A stretch of 64,000 nt of DNA from Dielma sp000508965. GTDB lineage: Bacteria; Bacillota_I; Bacilli_A; Erysipelotrichales; Erysipelotrichaceae. This document shows, piece after piece, positions 9,701-17,274 of this stretch. Where the stretch lies: assembly GCA_000508965.1 (NCBI GenBank), contig BAHV02000002.1, positions 62,001-126,000 on the forward strand, read 5' to 3'. The notes beneath the pieces were generated by a model. That model did no database searches and was not told the DNA's origin. It saw only the letters and a list, made by a program, of their open reading frames with translations. A program made the translations under genes and the position numbers. How positions within the stretch are numbered: the stretch's first letter is position 1; each line of letters opens with the position of its first letter.

Positions 9701-10339
9701 AAAATGCCGGAAATGGATGGTATTGAAACAGCCAAAAGGATACGTGAAATCGTTGGCCCGGACGTGACGATCATTATTATGACAGCTTATGATTGGATTG
9801 CTATTGAGCATGAAGCGAAGCTGGCCGGCGTAAATCTATTAATGAGTAAGCCGATGTTTAAATCTTCGTTGATTTCAGCTTTCTCAAGAGTATTAGGTGA
9901 AAAAGAAGAAAAAGAAACATCGTCGGTCACTCAGGATTATGTTTTCACAGGCAAGCGGGTTCTGCTTGTTGAGGACAATGTAATTAATACTGAGGTAGCT
10001 GTTATGCTGCTGGAAGATAAGGGATTTATGGTTGAAACAGCTGAAAATGGGCTGCGGGCGATGGAGAAATTCAGTAAATCAGAAGCTGGATATTATGATG
10101 CAATCCTGATGGATATTCGTATGCCGTTGATGGATGGTTTAAGTGCATCAATGAATATTCGTCATTTAAGTAATCAGGACGCATCTTCAATACCGATCAT
10201 TGCCATGACTGCGAATGCATTTGATGATGATATTGAGAAAAGCAAAGCGGCAGGGATGAATGCTCATCTTGCGAAGCCAATTGAGCCTGAACGCTTATAT
10301 CAAACACTTTATGATTTCATTTTTGGTAAGGAGGCTTAA
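6758..10339 (+). CDS. Soluble hybrid histidine kinase: SnoaL-like, PAS repeats, HisKA, HATPase, REC, REC
   Basis: About 1193 aa with no transmembrane segment, so it senses a cytoplasmic signal. The first ~130 residues resemble a SnoaL/NTF2-like domain. At least two PAS domains follow (about 140-395; note YRMRKKDGSYIWVHDTG), then a further PAS-like region to about 540. The phosphoacceptor His lies in FLSRMSHEIRTPMN (about 683). The ATPase boxes are NAIKFTNEGG, NDTGVGM and GGTGLGLAI. Two receivers end the protein, with acceptors in LIDWKMPEMDG and LMDIRMPLMDG. ATG 6758 is preceded at 8 nt by AGAAGGA; ATG 6749, overlapping the previous stop, is an alternative. A small HPt gene follows at once, completing a phosphorelay. 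Confidence 0.88.
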   Translation: MRNVDAKQTAVKFCIAWFQERNLNQAANYLCEDVLFIGTSEKECADGKDEMMNYILEDIKEISEPFHVELEFIYDRQLSDTVYTLSAQFTLKNSVYAWHLNSLFVMRKDNEKWLICNLHFAEPSVTQQQDEHYPNTIVIENAMKQRQELLNDAIAGGMMGGYVEPDFPYYFVNQWMLNYLGYANETEFIEDIKGLIINCMHPDDRQRVDQEVSEQLAYKDEYIVEYRMRKKDGSYIWVHDTGRKVKAENGKDAIVSVCIDISEQKRAQAEILNLYNNIPGAVFRCRFDDDYSVIDANDGLFDFLGYTREEFKAMGNKMSAVIYPDDYKVMKGILNDQLIHGNTIHNENRLICKDGSIKWISIKAQLFIEGDKPCFYCVFVDITDEKKVQSRVRDLYEEELAYFTELSSVGGTLQGRMNVTKNVIENYLGASEVTVAHVGDTYDQTIESLAASAVDMIVGDHIRKTLNRQKVLADYQNGKVNYRLEYLRRRNDGSTFWVSTNLRTYLNPETDDLIIFFYTFDTTKQKLQEQLLKRIADLDYDVIVDIDIIQGTYQMVSFTKKPENMLQPKGDFQKNIHDLAKCSMNEKASQEYLEKLDFEYMKTQLEKQDVYTFVIEMNNKENIPLVKRFQVFYINKELGRVCMARTDVTDVVRKEQKQKAELAAALVAAEQANAAKTDFLSRMSHEIRTPMNAIIGMSTIAARSIGDDEQVQDCISKIGISSRFLLSLINDILDMSRIESGKMLLKNEKIPTEEFLNGINSICYAQAAAKGVDYECIVDPTLDDYYMGDAMKLQQVLINILSNAIKFTNEGGKVTFSAAQHRKTKNAAVLRFIVNDTGVGMDESFLPHIFEPFAQESTGTTALYGGTGLGLAISKNIVDMMDGKITARSIRGIGSEFTVDVKLGITEEEKLRHNQKKIHYNFSHLKTLVVDDDVAVCESAVMTLEEIGIKAEWVDSGRKAIDRVKHLWGSSKYYEMILIDWKMPEMDGIETAKRIREIVGPDVTIIIMTAYDWIAIEHEAKLAGVNLLMSKPMFKSSLISAFSRVLGEKEEKETSSVTQDYVFTGKRVLLVEDNVINTEVAVMLLEDKGFMVETAENGLRAMEKFSKSEAGYYDAILMDIRMPLMDGLSASMNIRHLSNQDASSIPIIAMTANAFDDDIEKSKAAGMNAHLAKPIEPERLYQTLYDFIFGKEA

Positions 10340-10343
10340 GCTG

Positions 10344-10703
10344 ATGGCAACTTTTAAAGAAATATTCGAAAATTATGGCGGTGATTATAATTCAACAATG
10401 CCTCGTTTCATGAATCAAGAAGCGATGTATCTGAAATTTTTAGATATGCTGTTTAAAGATGATAATTTAAAGAAATTAAATGATGCAATACAAAGCAGTG
10501 ATTTAGACAAGGCTTTTGAGGCTGCTCATACATTAAAGGGCGTTGTTGCCAATATGGGGCTGACACCGATGTATAATGCAGTTTGTGTCATAGTAGAACC
10601 ACTGCGTGCAAAACGCGGGGATGCAGATTATAGCACGATGCTGAGTGATATTGAAAAAGAATATGATGAAGTACAAAAACTTAGCCGTTTGTTAAAAATG
10701 TAA
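10344..10703 (+). CDS. Histidine phosphotransfer (HPt) protein
   Basis: A 119-aa mostly helical protein with the HPt signature AAHTLKGVVANMGL; His62 is the expected phosphorylation site. AAGGAGG lies about 9 nt upstream, overlapping the end of the hybrid kinase gene, so the two are cotranscribed. It would carry phosphate between the receivers of the kinase and probably the first receiver of the GGDEF-EAL protein encoded two genes upstream. That link is inferred from the operon. Confidence 0.88.
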   Translation: MATFKEIFENYGGDYNSTMPRFMNQEAMYLKFLDMLFKDDNLKKLNDAIQSSDLDKAFEAAHTLKGVVANMGLTPMYNAVCVIVEPLRAKRGDADYSTMLSDIEKEYDEVQKLSRLLKM

Positions 10704-10865
10704 GACTGATTGAATCAGTAGTCATTGATGCTGAGTAAAAATGCTTAAATAACCGCCCTCTTGGGATGATGGATACCATGGACGATTATTTATTGAGCTG
10801 TACTGTTGATAATAAAATTGCACTTAAAGCATCTGAGTACCAATTTTTTATTATAAATTAAATTC

Positions 10866-10892
10866 ATGCTGCCGTCATGGCAGCATTTTTTT
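10866..10892 (+). terminator. Rho-independent terminator of the phosphorelay operon
   Basis: A perfect 8-bp stem, ATGCTGCC/GGCAGCAT, with a 5-nt loop is followed by seven T. The preceding 160 bp after the HPt stop hold nothing else I can identify. Confidence 0.9.
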
Positions 10893-10902
10893 ATTTTTAG
10901 TA

Positions 10903-10960
10903 TTGACAATATCTATAACCTATTCTATTATTATATTGTCATATGAACAAATGTTCATAT
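10903..10960 (+). promoter_or_regulatory. Metal-responsive promoter and ArsR/SmtB operator
   Basis: TTGACA (10903-10908), 17 bp, TATTAT (10926-10931). Immediately downstream, across the expected start of transcription, lies ATATGAACAAATGTTCATAT (10941-10960), a perfect 9-2-9 inverted repeat. It matches the 12-2-12 type operators known for SmtB/CzrA/CadC-family repressors. Binding would block RNA polymerase until metal releases the repressor. Confidence 0.9.
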
Positions 10961-10974
10961 ATTGAGGTGAAACT

Positions 10975-11331
10975 ATGACAGATGAATTAGAACAAGGATC
11001 CGGAGTGATCCATCAGGATATTATTGATAAAGTAAAAGCAGAACTTCCTGCTGATGAGATTTTATATGATCTTGCTGAATTATTTAAGGTTTTCGGTGAT
11101 TCAACAAGAATCAAAATTATTTGTGCATTATTTGAAAAGGAATTATGTGTCGGAGATTTATCGGTACTGCTGAATGTTTCTCAATCAGCGATTTCCCATC
11201 AGCTTAGAACGCTGAAACAGGCACGTTTAGTGAAATTCCGCAGGGATGGCAAGGTTATTTATTATTCATTGGATGATGATCATATTAAGAATATATTCGA
11301 TGCTGGTTATAAGCATGTAATTGAAGAATAG
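10975..11331 (+). CDS. ArsR/SmtB-family metal-sensing repressor (alpha-5 zinc-type site)
   Basis: A 118-aa winged-helix repressor: FKVFGDSTRIKIICALFEKE, then the recognition helix region VSQSAISHQLRTLK, then the wing with KFRRDGKVIYYSL. The C-terminal helix carries Asp101, His103, His114 and Glu117. The spacing D-x-H-(x10)-H-x-x-E equals the alpha-5 Zn/Co site of SmtB/CzrA. The alpha-3 segment reads ELCVGDL and has only one Cys, unlike the CadC ELCVCDL, which favours zinc over cadmium/lead as the main inducer. It has its own operator upstream and precedes the P-type ATPase by 13 bp, so it should repress the pair. Confidence 0.9.
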   Translation: MTDELEQGSGVIHQDIIDKVKAELPADEILYDLAELFKVFGDSTRIKIICALFEKELCVGDLSVLLNVSQSAISHQLRTLKQARLVKFRRDGKVIYYSLDDDHIKNIFDAGYKHVIEE

Positions 11332-11344
11332 GAGGTTCAGTGAT

Positions 11345-14056
11345 ATGAATGAGGTTAAATATTTACTTCAAGGTCTTGATTGTGCAAACTGTGCAATGAA
11401 GATTGAGAAGCAGCTTAATAAATTACCAGAAATTGAAACAGCGGTTGTAGATTTTGCTACCCTGATGTGCGTGATTAATTATAAGACATATTCAGAAAAG
11501 ATTGAGCAAAAGGCTATTCAATGCATAATTGAAACCGAAGATGAAGTAACGGTAATAAAAAAGAATGCACCGCATAAGCATGACAAGCATCATCATGAAG
11601 GTGAATGTAACTGCGGTCATGAGCATAAGCATGAAGAACATCATCATGAGGATGGCTATAGCTGCAATCATGAGCATCATCATGAAAAGCAGCATGAAGC
11701 TCATTATTTGTTAAAGGGTCTTGACTGCGCGAACTGTGCAATGAAGATTGAAAGCCAATTGAATAAGCTCTCTGAAGTTGAAACAGCGGCAGTAGATTTT
11801 GCTACATTAAAATGTGTGGTTAAATACAAGGAATTTTCTGAAGCAGCAGAAAAACATGTAATAGATACGATTACTGAACTTGAGGATGAGGTTGAAGTTA
11901 TTAAAAAGGATAGTCATCATCACGATCATGAATGCAGCTGTGGTCATGATCATGAAGCAGTGTCAGAACGTGTTCAAAGCGGTAAGCATAAATGGAATAT
12001 CAGTGGTCTTGACTGTGCTAATTGTGCGTTAAAGATTGAGGATAAACTTAATACTCTTGATGGTATTAAACAAGCTTCATTGAATTTCACAACCGGTACC
12101 TTGCTGTTTGATATTCAGGAAGGCTGCGATGAAAAGCAAATTAAAGAACTCATGAAGAAAACCATATTATCAATGGAAGATGAAGTGGTCATTGAAGAAA
12201 CTGAAACAAAGACAGTTAAAAAAGCCAGTGATGGTGTGAAGCAGCAATTGGTTCCGATTGTGATCGGTGCCATTCTGTTGATTCTAGGTATTGTTTTTAG
12301 AGAGAATAATGTACTGTCACTCGCATTCTATTTGACAGCGTATCTGATTACCGGCTGGAAAGTTTTAAAGAAAGCAATTAAAAATATTCGGCGCGGAGAG
12401 ATTTTTGATGAAAATTTCCTAATGGGTATTGCGACCATCGGTGCATTAGCCATCGGTGATTATAAAGAAGCTATTGCAGTTTTGATTTTCTATGAGGTTG
12501 GTGAAATGTTCCAAAGCTTCTCAGTAGGCAAATCAAGGGAATCAATTGCAAATCTGATGAATATTAAAAGTGAGATCGCACATTGTGTTAAAGATGGCAA
12601 ACAAATAGATGTGCATCCTGATACAGTAAAAGTTGACGATTTAATTCTCGTGAAACCGGGTGAAAGAATTCCGCTTGACGGCATCATTGTGAATGGCAGC
12701 GGTTCAGTGGATACATCAGCGCTGACTGGTGAAAGTATGCCGGCTGAAGTTGAAGAAGGTAGTGAAGTTATGGCCGGCTGTGTAAATCTAAACAGTGTTC
12801 TTCAGATTAAAGTAAGCAAGCCTTATGGTGAATCAACGGTATCAAGGATCCTTGAGCTTGTGGAAAATGCTTCAAGTAAAAAAGCTGTAACTGAACAAAA
12901 AATCACAAGTTTTGCGCGGGTTTATACACCGATCGTCTGTGGTCTGGCATTGGCTATTGCCATTGTTCCTCAATTTTTTAATACTGGCTATGAATGGACT
13001 GAATGGATCAGCCGTGCATGTACTTTCTTAGTCATCTCATGCCCATGTGCCCTTGTATTATCAGTACCTCTTGGTTATTTCGCAGGAATCGGTGCAGCCA
13101 GTAAAAAAGGTGTGTTGATTAAAGGCGGCAATTATCTGGAAGTATTAAAAGATTTAGACACAATCGTATTCGATAAGACAGGTACATTAACAACAGGAAC
13201 ATTCTCTGTTAGCGTTATTAATGGTCAAAATGAAGAAGCTCTGCTGCGTTATGCTGCTTATGCGGAAAGCTATTCTACGCATCCTATCGCGCAGTCAATT
13301 GTAAAACGCTATGGGAAAGTGATTGATAAAGCTGAAATCAGTGATGTAGAGGAAATCGCCGGACATGGCGTTAGTGTAGTTGTGAATGGCGAACGAATCT
13401 ATGCCGGTAATATAAAGCTAATGAATAAGTTCAATATTCAGGCACCAACAGTGGATGCTGACGGTACTTTAGTTTATGTAGCAAAGGATAATCAATATCT
13501 TGGTTATCTGGTAATAGCTGATACGATCAAGCCATCTACCAAGAATGCATTAGCCGAACTTAAACGCTTAGGAATTAAAAAGACGGTCATGCTGACGGGT
13601 GACCGTGAGAAAACAGCTTCTTATGTTGCTGAACAGGTCGGCATCGATGAGGTTCATGCACAGCTGCTGCCAACAGACAAAGTCAATGAAATCGAAAAAA
13701 TATTATCAAATGGCAAAAATGGCAAGGTAGCTTTTGTCGGTGACGGCATCAATGACGCACCGGTATTGGCTCGCTGTGATTTAGGTATCGCGATGGGCGG
13801 TATCGGCAGTGAGGCTGCAATTGAAGCCGCTGATATCGTATTAATGAAAGATAATATCGATGCGATTGGTGATGCACTGCGAGTAGCAAAGAAAACACAG
13901 AAGATTATGAATCAGAATATTGCCTTCGTATTGGCAGTTAAGTTTATAATCTTAATTCTTGGTGCAATCGGCTATGCCGATATGTGGATGGGTGTCTTTG
14001 CCGATGTTGGAGTGGCAGTGCTTGCGATTCTTAATTCAATGCGAATTCTTAAATAA
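11345..14056 (+). CDS. zntA: P1B-type Zn2+/Cd2+/Pb2+-exporting ATPase with three HMA domains and His-rich linkers
   Basis: About 903 aa. The N-terminus has three heavy-metal-associated domains, each with GLDCANCA (about residues 8, 128 and 218). A His/Glu/Cys-rich linker of about 45 residues separates the first two, and a shorter one (about residues 192-206) the second and third. The catalytic core has ALTGES, SCPCAL (transport-site CPC, about 565), DKTGT (phosphorylated Asp, about 609), STHPIAQS and GDGINDAP (about 798). The last helix contains FADVGVAVLAILNS with the DxG typical of the P1B-2 (Zn/Cd/Pb) group. It exports metal from the cytoplasm. ATG 11345 follows GGAGG; an upstream TTG is less likely. 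The symbol is by class (zntA/cadA-like). Confidence 0.92.
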   Translation: MNEVKYLLQGLDCANCAMKIEKQLNKLPEIETAVVDFATLMCVINYKTYSEKIEQKAIQCIIETEDEVTVIKKNAPHKHDKHHHEGECNCGHEHKHEEHHHEDGYSCNHEHHHEKQHEAHYLLKGLDCANCAMKIESQLNKLSEVETAAVDFATLKCVVKYKEFSEAAEKHVIDTITELEDEVEVIKKDSHHHDHECSCGHDHEAVSERVQSGKHKWNISGLDCANCALKIEDKLNTLDGIKQASLNFTTGTLLFDIQEGCDEKQIKELMKKTILSMEDEVVIEETETKTVKKASDGVKQQLVPIVIGAILLILGIVFRENNVLSLAFYLTAYLITGWKVLKKAIKNIRRGEIFDENFLMGIATIGALAIGDYKEAIAVLIFYEVGEMFQSFSVGKSRESIANLMNIKSEIAHCVKDGKQIDVHPDTVKVDDLILVKPGERIPLDGIIVNGSGSVDTSALTGESMPAEVEEGSEVMAGCVNLNSVLQIKVSKPYGESTVSRILELVENASSKKAVTEQKITSFARVYTPIVCGLALAIAIVPQFFNTGYEWTEWISRACTFLVISCPCALVLSVPLGYFAGIGAASKKGVLIKGGNYLEVLKDLDTIVFDKTGTLTTGTFSVSVINGQNEEALLRYAAYAESYSTHPIAQSIVKRYGKVIDKAEISDVEEIAGHGVSVVVNGERIYAGNIKLMNKFNIQAPTVDADGTLVYVAKDNQYLGYLVIADTIKPSTKNALAELKRLGIKKTVMLTGDREKTASYVAEQVGIDEVHAQLLPTDKVNEIEKILSNGKNGKVAFVGDGINDAPVLARCDLGIAMGGIGSEAAIEAADIVLMKDNIDAIGDALRVAKKTQKIMNQNIAFVLAVKFIILILGAIGYADMWMGVFADVGVAVLAILNSMRILK

Positions 14057-14063
14057 AACGAAG

Positions 14064-14089
14064 CCTCTGTGAACAGTCACAGGGGTTTT
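14064..14089 (+). terminator. Rho-independent terminator after the metal ATPase gene
   Basis: CCTCTGTGA pairs with TCACAGGGG (one T:G pair) around ACAG, followed by four T. Confidence 0.8.
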
Positions 14090-14235
14090 GTTAATGTATC
14101 TTATTATAATTTTGTTAGATTGTGGTATTCTGTTGATTACTTCATATTTTATGTAATTTTATAATTTACAATTTCTATAGAAGCGCAACAACGGACTTAA
14201 CTAATATTCACAATGAATTTGCGGAGGAAATCATA

Positions 14236-14398
14236 ATGAAATTATATCCGGTATGAGAAAAGGAAGCTGATGTGAAAACAGAGAATAAACCGGCACCAAA
14301 AAGAAACGATTCAAAGCTGATGATGTTCGGCCGCGGCTGCGGTAATTGCTGCCGGCATGATTTTATATATAAAGGGAAGAAGAAAAACTAATAAATAA
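14236..14398 (+). pseudogene. Decayed small gene, probably for a short membrane protein
   Basis: A strong GGAGG (14223-14227) precedes ATG 14236, but the frame hits TGA after six codons (MKLYPV). The same frame continues past the stop with EKEADVKTENKPAPKRNDSK and LMM. A shift into another frame near 14325 then gives AAAAVIAAGMILYIKGRRK, a convincing single membrane segment with a basic end, stopping at 14398. One nonsense codon and one frameshift would restore a protein of about 55 aa. Alternatively the GTG at 14272, preceded by AAGGAAG, makes a 39-aa Cys-rich product without the membrane segment. A loose inverted repeat at 14402-14411/14436-14445 (AAAAATTCAG/CTGAATTTTT) could terminate it. 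I do not recognise a family. The rest of 14090-14527 shows nothing clear. Confidence 0.4.
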
Positions 14399-14527
14399 TC
14401 TAAAAATTCAGAAATATGTCCTTGTGTCAATAGTCCTGAATTTTTCTGTCTGTTACACCTCTGTTCGTGTTAAGGTATTTCCGGTTCATAATTCCAAGAA
14501 GCTTAACTTTTTATATCAGGTCACTTG

Positions 14528-14536
14528 TGGTATAAT
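14528..14536 (+). promoter_or_regulatory. Extended -10 promoter of the tmk operon
   Basis: TGGTATAAT (TG-n-TATAAT) lies 66 bp before the tmk start. No convincing -35 is seen, which is usual for extended -10 promoters. Confidence 0.6.
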
Positions 14537-14601
14537 TTATAAGTCAGAATAGGCTTTAACGCTTATTTTGAAGTTTTAGAACAAAGAGAGGATACTGATT
14601 C

Positions 14602-15228
14602 ATGAAGGGATACTTTATCACATTCGAGGGACCGGATGGCAGCGGAAAAACAACAATAAGTACAGAGGTACAAAAGCGATTAACAGCGGCTGGTTATGAT
14701 GCCATCTATACAAGAGAGCCAGGCGGTATTGATATTGCCGAGCAAATACGGCGTGTAATCCTTGATCCAAAAAATGTTAATATGGACGCTAAAACAGAAG
14801 CTTTGCTGTATGCCGCAAGCCGCCGTCAGCATTTAATTGAGAAAGTATTGCCGGCTCTTGAAAAAGGGCAGATCGTGATCTGTGACCGATTTATAGATAG
14901 TTCATTAGCGTATCAGGGATATGCTAGAGGCTTAGGCATTGAAGAAGTATTTCGCATCAACGAATTTGCAGTTGAAGGACATTTCCCAGATGCAACCGTT
15001 TATTTGAATCTCGCCTATGAGGAAGGACTTAAACGGATTGAAACAAGAGCATTTAAAGATCGTCTTGATCTTGAAACAACTAATTTTCATAAGCTGGTTT
15101 CTAAGGGTTACGAAGAAGTTCTTAAGAAATATAAGCACCGCATGAAAATCGTTGATGCCAGTCAGGATATTGAGCATGTATTGAATGATTCCATGAACTA
15201 TGTGCTGGAGCTGATTAAAAATGTTTAA
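14602..15228 (+). CDS. tmk: Thymidylate kinase
   Basis: It phosphorylates dTMP to dTDP. The P-loop is EGPDGSGKTT near residues 9-18, followed by TREPGG, and by DRFIDSSLAYQGYARGLG, the DR(F/Y)xxSSxAYQ motif of bacterial TMPKs. Length (208 aa) is normal. It overlaps holB by 8 bp; the tmk-holB-ricT-rsmI order matches the Bacillus-type arrangement. Confidence 0.95.
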   Translation: MKGYFITFEGPDGSGKTTISTEVQKRLTAAGYDAIYTREPGGIDIAEQIRRVILDPKNVNMDAKTEALLYAASRRQHLIEKVLPALEKGQIVICDRFIDSSLAYQGYARGLGIEEVFRINEFAVEGHFPDATVYLNLAYEEGLKRIETRAFKDRLDLETTNFHKLVSKGYEEVLKKYKHRMKIVDASQDIEHVLNDSMNYVLELIKNV

Positions 15229-16192
15229 AGAACGTCTGTGTAAAGAACAGCCCATTGCTTATAAAATATTAGAAAATGCACTTATATCAGAACATTATGC
15301 CCATGCCTACTTATTAGTTGGTGAAAAGGGTACGCCTAAAAAAGAAACGGCGATTTTATTGGCACAAAGTCTGCTTTGTGATGAAAAAGGCTTCGCTTGT
15401 GAAGTCTGCAACACATGCCAGCGTATTGCAGAACATAATTATGCGGATTTCATCTTTGTGGATGGTGAGAAAACCTCAATTAAGAAGCAAGACATATTGG
15501 GAATACAAGAGGAGTTTAATAAAACCTCAGTGGAAGCTAAAGGTAAAAAAATTTATGTTTTGCATTATGCTGAAAACGCAACCTTAGACGCATTAAACAG
15601 CTTATTGAAATTTCTTGAGGAACCTGTGCAGGATGTTTTTGCGATTCTCACTGTGGAACAGCTTGACCGCTTGCTGCCGACGATTCAGTCAAGATGTCAA
15701 AATATACCGCTGCGTAAGGCAAATGTCAGCACTTGCTATGAATATTGTATGAAAGAAAATATCGATCCATTAGATGCCTATCTGCTTTCTCATTTATCAG
15801 GATGCTGGGAAGAAATTGTATTGAAGCTTGAGGATGAAAATTATCAGCAGGCACGAATCATGGCAATGGATACGATACAAAAATTACATATAAGTCCAGA
15901 TCAGGCGTTAGTTCATTTGCAGCGAGAAGGCTTTAAAGATAAAAAAAGTTCTGACAAGCTGCAGTTTATGATGTTTTTAGATATATTAAGCATCTTCTTT
16001 AAAGATGTGATCAAAGGTAAAACAATCTGTGCCAGTCAATCATGGTTAAATGCTATGAAGTCATATGATGCAAAGGATTGTATAGCTTATCTCAGCGCCT
16101 GTATGGAAGCAAAAGATAAATGCGGCCGTTCGGTTAATTTAAGTTTATTGTGCGATCAGCTGATTGCGAAAATGAAGGAGTTGAAACAATGA
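15221..16192 (+). CDS. holB: DNA polymerase III delta' subunit
   Basis: A clamp-loader subunit of 323 aa. It has the AAA+ fold with a degenerate P-loop (GEKGTPKKE), a zinc-binding run of cysteines (CDEKGFACEVCNTC), ALNSLLKFLEEP and the SRC-type motif IQSRCQ, as in DnaX/HolB proteins. The nonfunctional P-loop and moderate length favour delta' over gamma/tau. It overlaps both neighbours, implying translational coupling. Confidence 0.92.
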   Translation: MFKERLCKEQPIAYKILENALISEHYAHAYLLVGEKGTPKKETAILLAQSLLCDEKGFACEVCNTCQRIAEHNYADFIFVDGEKTSIKKQDILGIQEEFNKTSVEAKGKKIYVLHYAENATLDALNSLLKFLEEPVQDVFAILTVEQLDRLLPTIQSRCQNIPLRKANVSTCYEYCMKENIDPLDAYLLSHLSGCWEEIVLKLEDENYQQARIMAMDTIQKLHISPDQALVHLQREGFKDKKSSDKLQFMMFLDILSIFFKDVIKGKTICASQSWLNAMKSYDAKDCIAYLSACMEAKDKCGRSVNLSLLCDQLIAKMKELKQ

Positions 16193-17274
16193 GTGAAGAT
16201 AATGAAAAGAAAGTGACGGAGAATAAGAAACGTCCAAATCACAACCGACATCGTCAAAATAAAGAAAATAAAAAGAGAAATGAAGAGGCTGTAAATGAAA
16301 GTATCAAGAATGAACCGCCTAAGAATACACAAGATGCGAAAAAGACAGGTCATAAGAATGAAGCAAGTCCTGAACCAGTTAAAAAGGAAGCTGTGAAAAA
16401 AGAAGTTCATCAGCAGGAGAATCGGCCTAGAGATAATAAACCAGCTGGTAAAACCGTTCATTATGATTTTATCGCATTTGTATGTTTTAAAGAGTCTAAA
16501 AAGATATATACTTTTGGTACTAATGACGGCAGTCTTAAGGTAAATGATTCTGTTGTTGTAGAAACCGTCCGCGGCCTTGAGGTAGGCGAAATAGTTAAAG
16601 AAAGCCGTGCTTTCTGCGAAGTACCGACAGATTTGGAAATCAAACCAATTCTGCGTAAGGCTACACCTAAGGATTTAAAAGATATTGAGAATAATGTGAA
16701 AGCAGCTAAGGAAGCTATGAAGGTCTGCGAGGCGGCGATTAATCGTTTGAATTTAGATATGCGTTTGATTGATGCGGAATATACACTGGATCGCAGTAAA
16801 ATTATTTTCGTTTATGTTGCGGATGACCGTGTTGATTTCCGTGATCTGCTCAAAGATCTTGCGACACAGTTTAAATGCCGTATTGAATTAAGGCAAATTG
16901 GGCCGCGTAATAAGGCAAAGATCGTCGGCGGTTTGGGAGCATGCGGAATGGAAACCTGCTGTTCACGGTTTATGAACGACTTTGATGTAGTATCAATCAA
17001 TATGGCTAAGAATCAGCTATTAGCATTAAATGTGCAGAAGCTGTCCGGTCAATGCGGTAAATTAATGTGCTGTTTAAAGTTTGAAGATTCGCAATATAAG
17101 CAAATGCGTGAAGGGTTGCCTAAAATGAATTCACAGATCGAATATAAAGGAAATCGATATCGGATCACAAGCCTAAATGTCTTATTGAAGCAAGTGAAAA
17201 TTGAAAATAAAGAAGATGTTCAATTCCTTGACTTCTCAGAGCTATGGCCTGAAATTGATTGGTCAAAACGATGA
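16189..17274 (+). CDS. ricT: RicT/YaaT-like PSP1-domain protein
   Basis: About 361 aa. The N-terminal ~95 residues are lysine/asparagine-rich and probably disordered. The PSP1 core follows, with the cysteine cluster GACGMETCCSRF and SGQCGKLMCCLKFE. Those cysteines in Bacillus RicT help hold Fe-S clusters of the Ric complex, which modulates RNase Y processing and the sporulation/competence phosphorelay. ATG 16189 overlaps the holB stop (ATGA) and is served by AAGGAG 8 nt upstream. Placement between holB and rsmI matches Bacillus. The long charged N-terminus is beyond the usual family length. Confidence 0.9.
   Translation: MSEDNEKKVTENKKRPNHNRHRQNKENKKRNEEAVNESIKNEPPKNTQDAKKTGHKNEASPEPVKKEAVKKEVHQQENRPRDNKPAGKTVHYDFIAFVCFKESKKIYTFGTNDGSLKVNDSVVVETVRGLEVGEIVKESRAFCEVPTDLEIKPILRKATPKDLKDIENNVKAAKEAMKVCEAAINRLNLDMRLIDAEYTLDRSKIIFVYVADDRVDFRDLLKDLATQFKCRIELRQIGPRNKAKIVGGLGACGMETCCSRFMNDFDVVSINMAKNQLLALNVQKLSGQCGKLMCCLKFEDSQYKQMREGLPKMNSQIEYKGNRYRITSLNVLLKQVKIENKEDVQFLDFSELWPEIDWSKR

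Noticed and set aside
11492..11741. Two overlapping minus-strand frames rich in Met/His opposite the ATPase linker
   Set aside because: They are the complement of the CAT/GAT-rich His linker; composition alone keeps the frames open.
14236..14391. TGA at 14254 read as Trp (Mollicute code) or selenocysteine
   Set aside because: Other genes here end normally in TGA (for example holB and ricT), so TGA is a stop; no SECIS-like hairpin is evident and the continuation also needs a frameshift.
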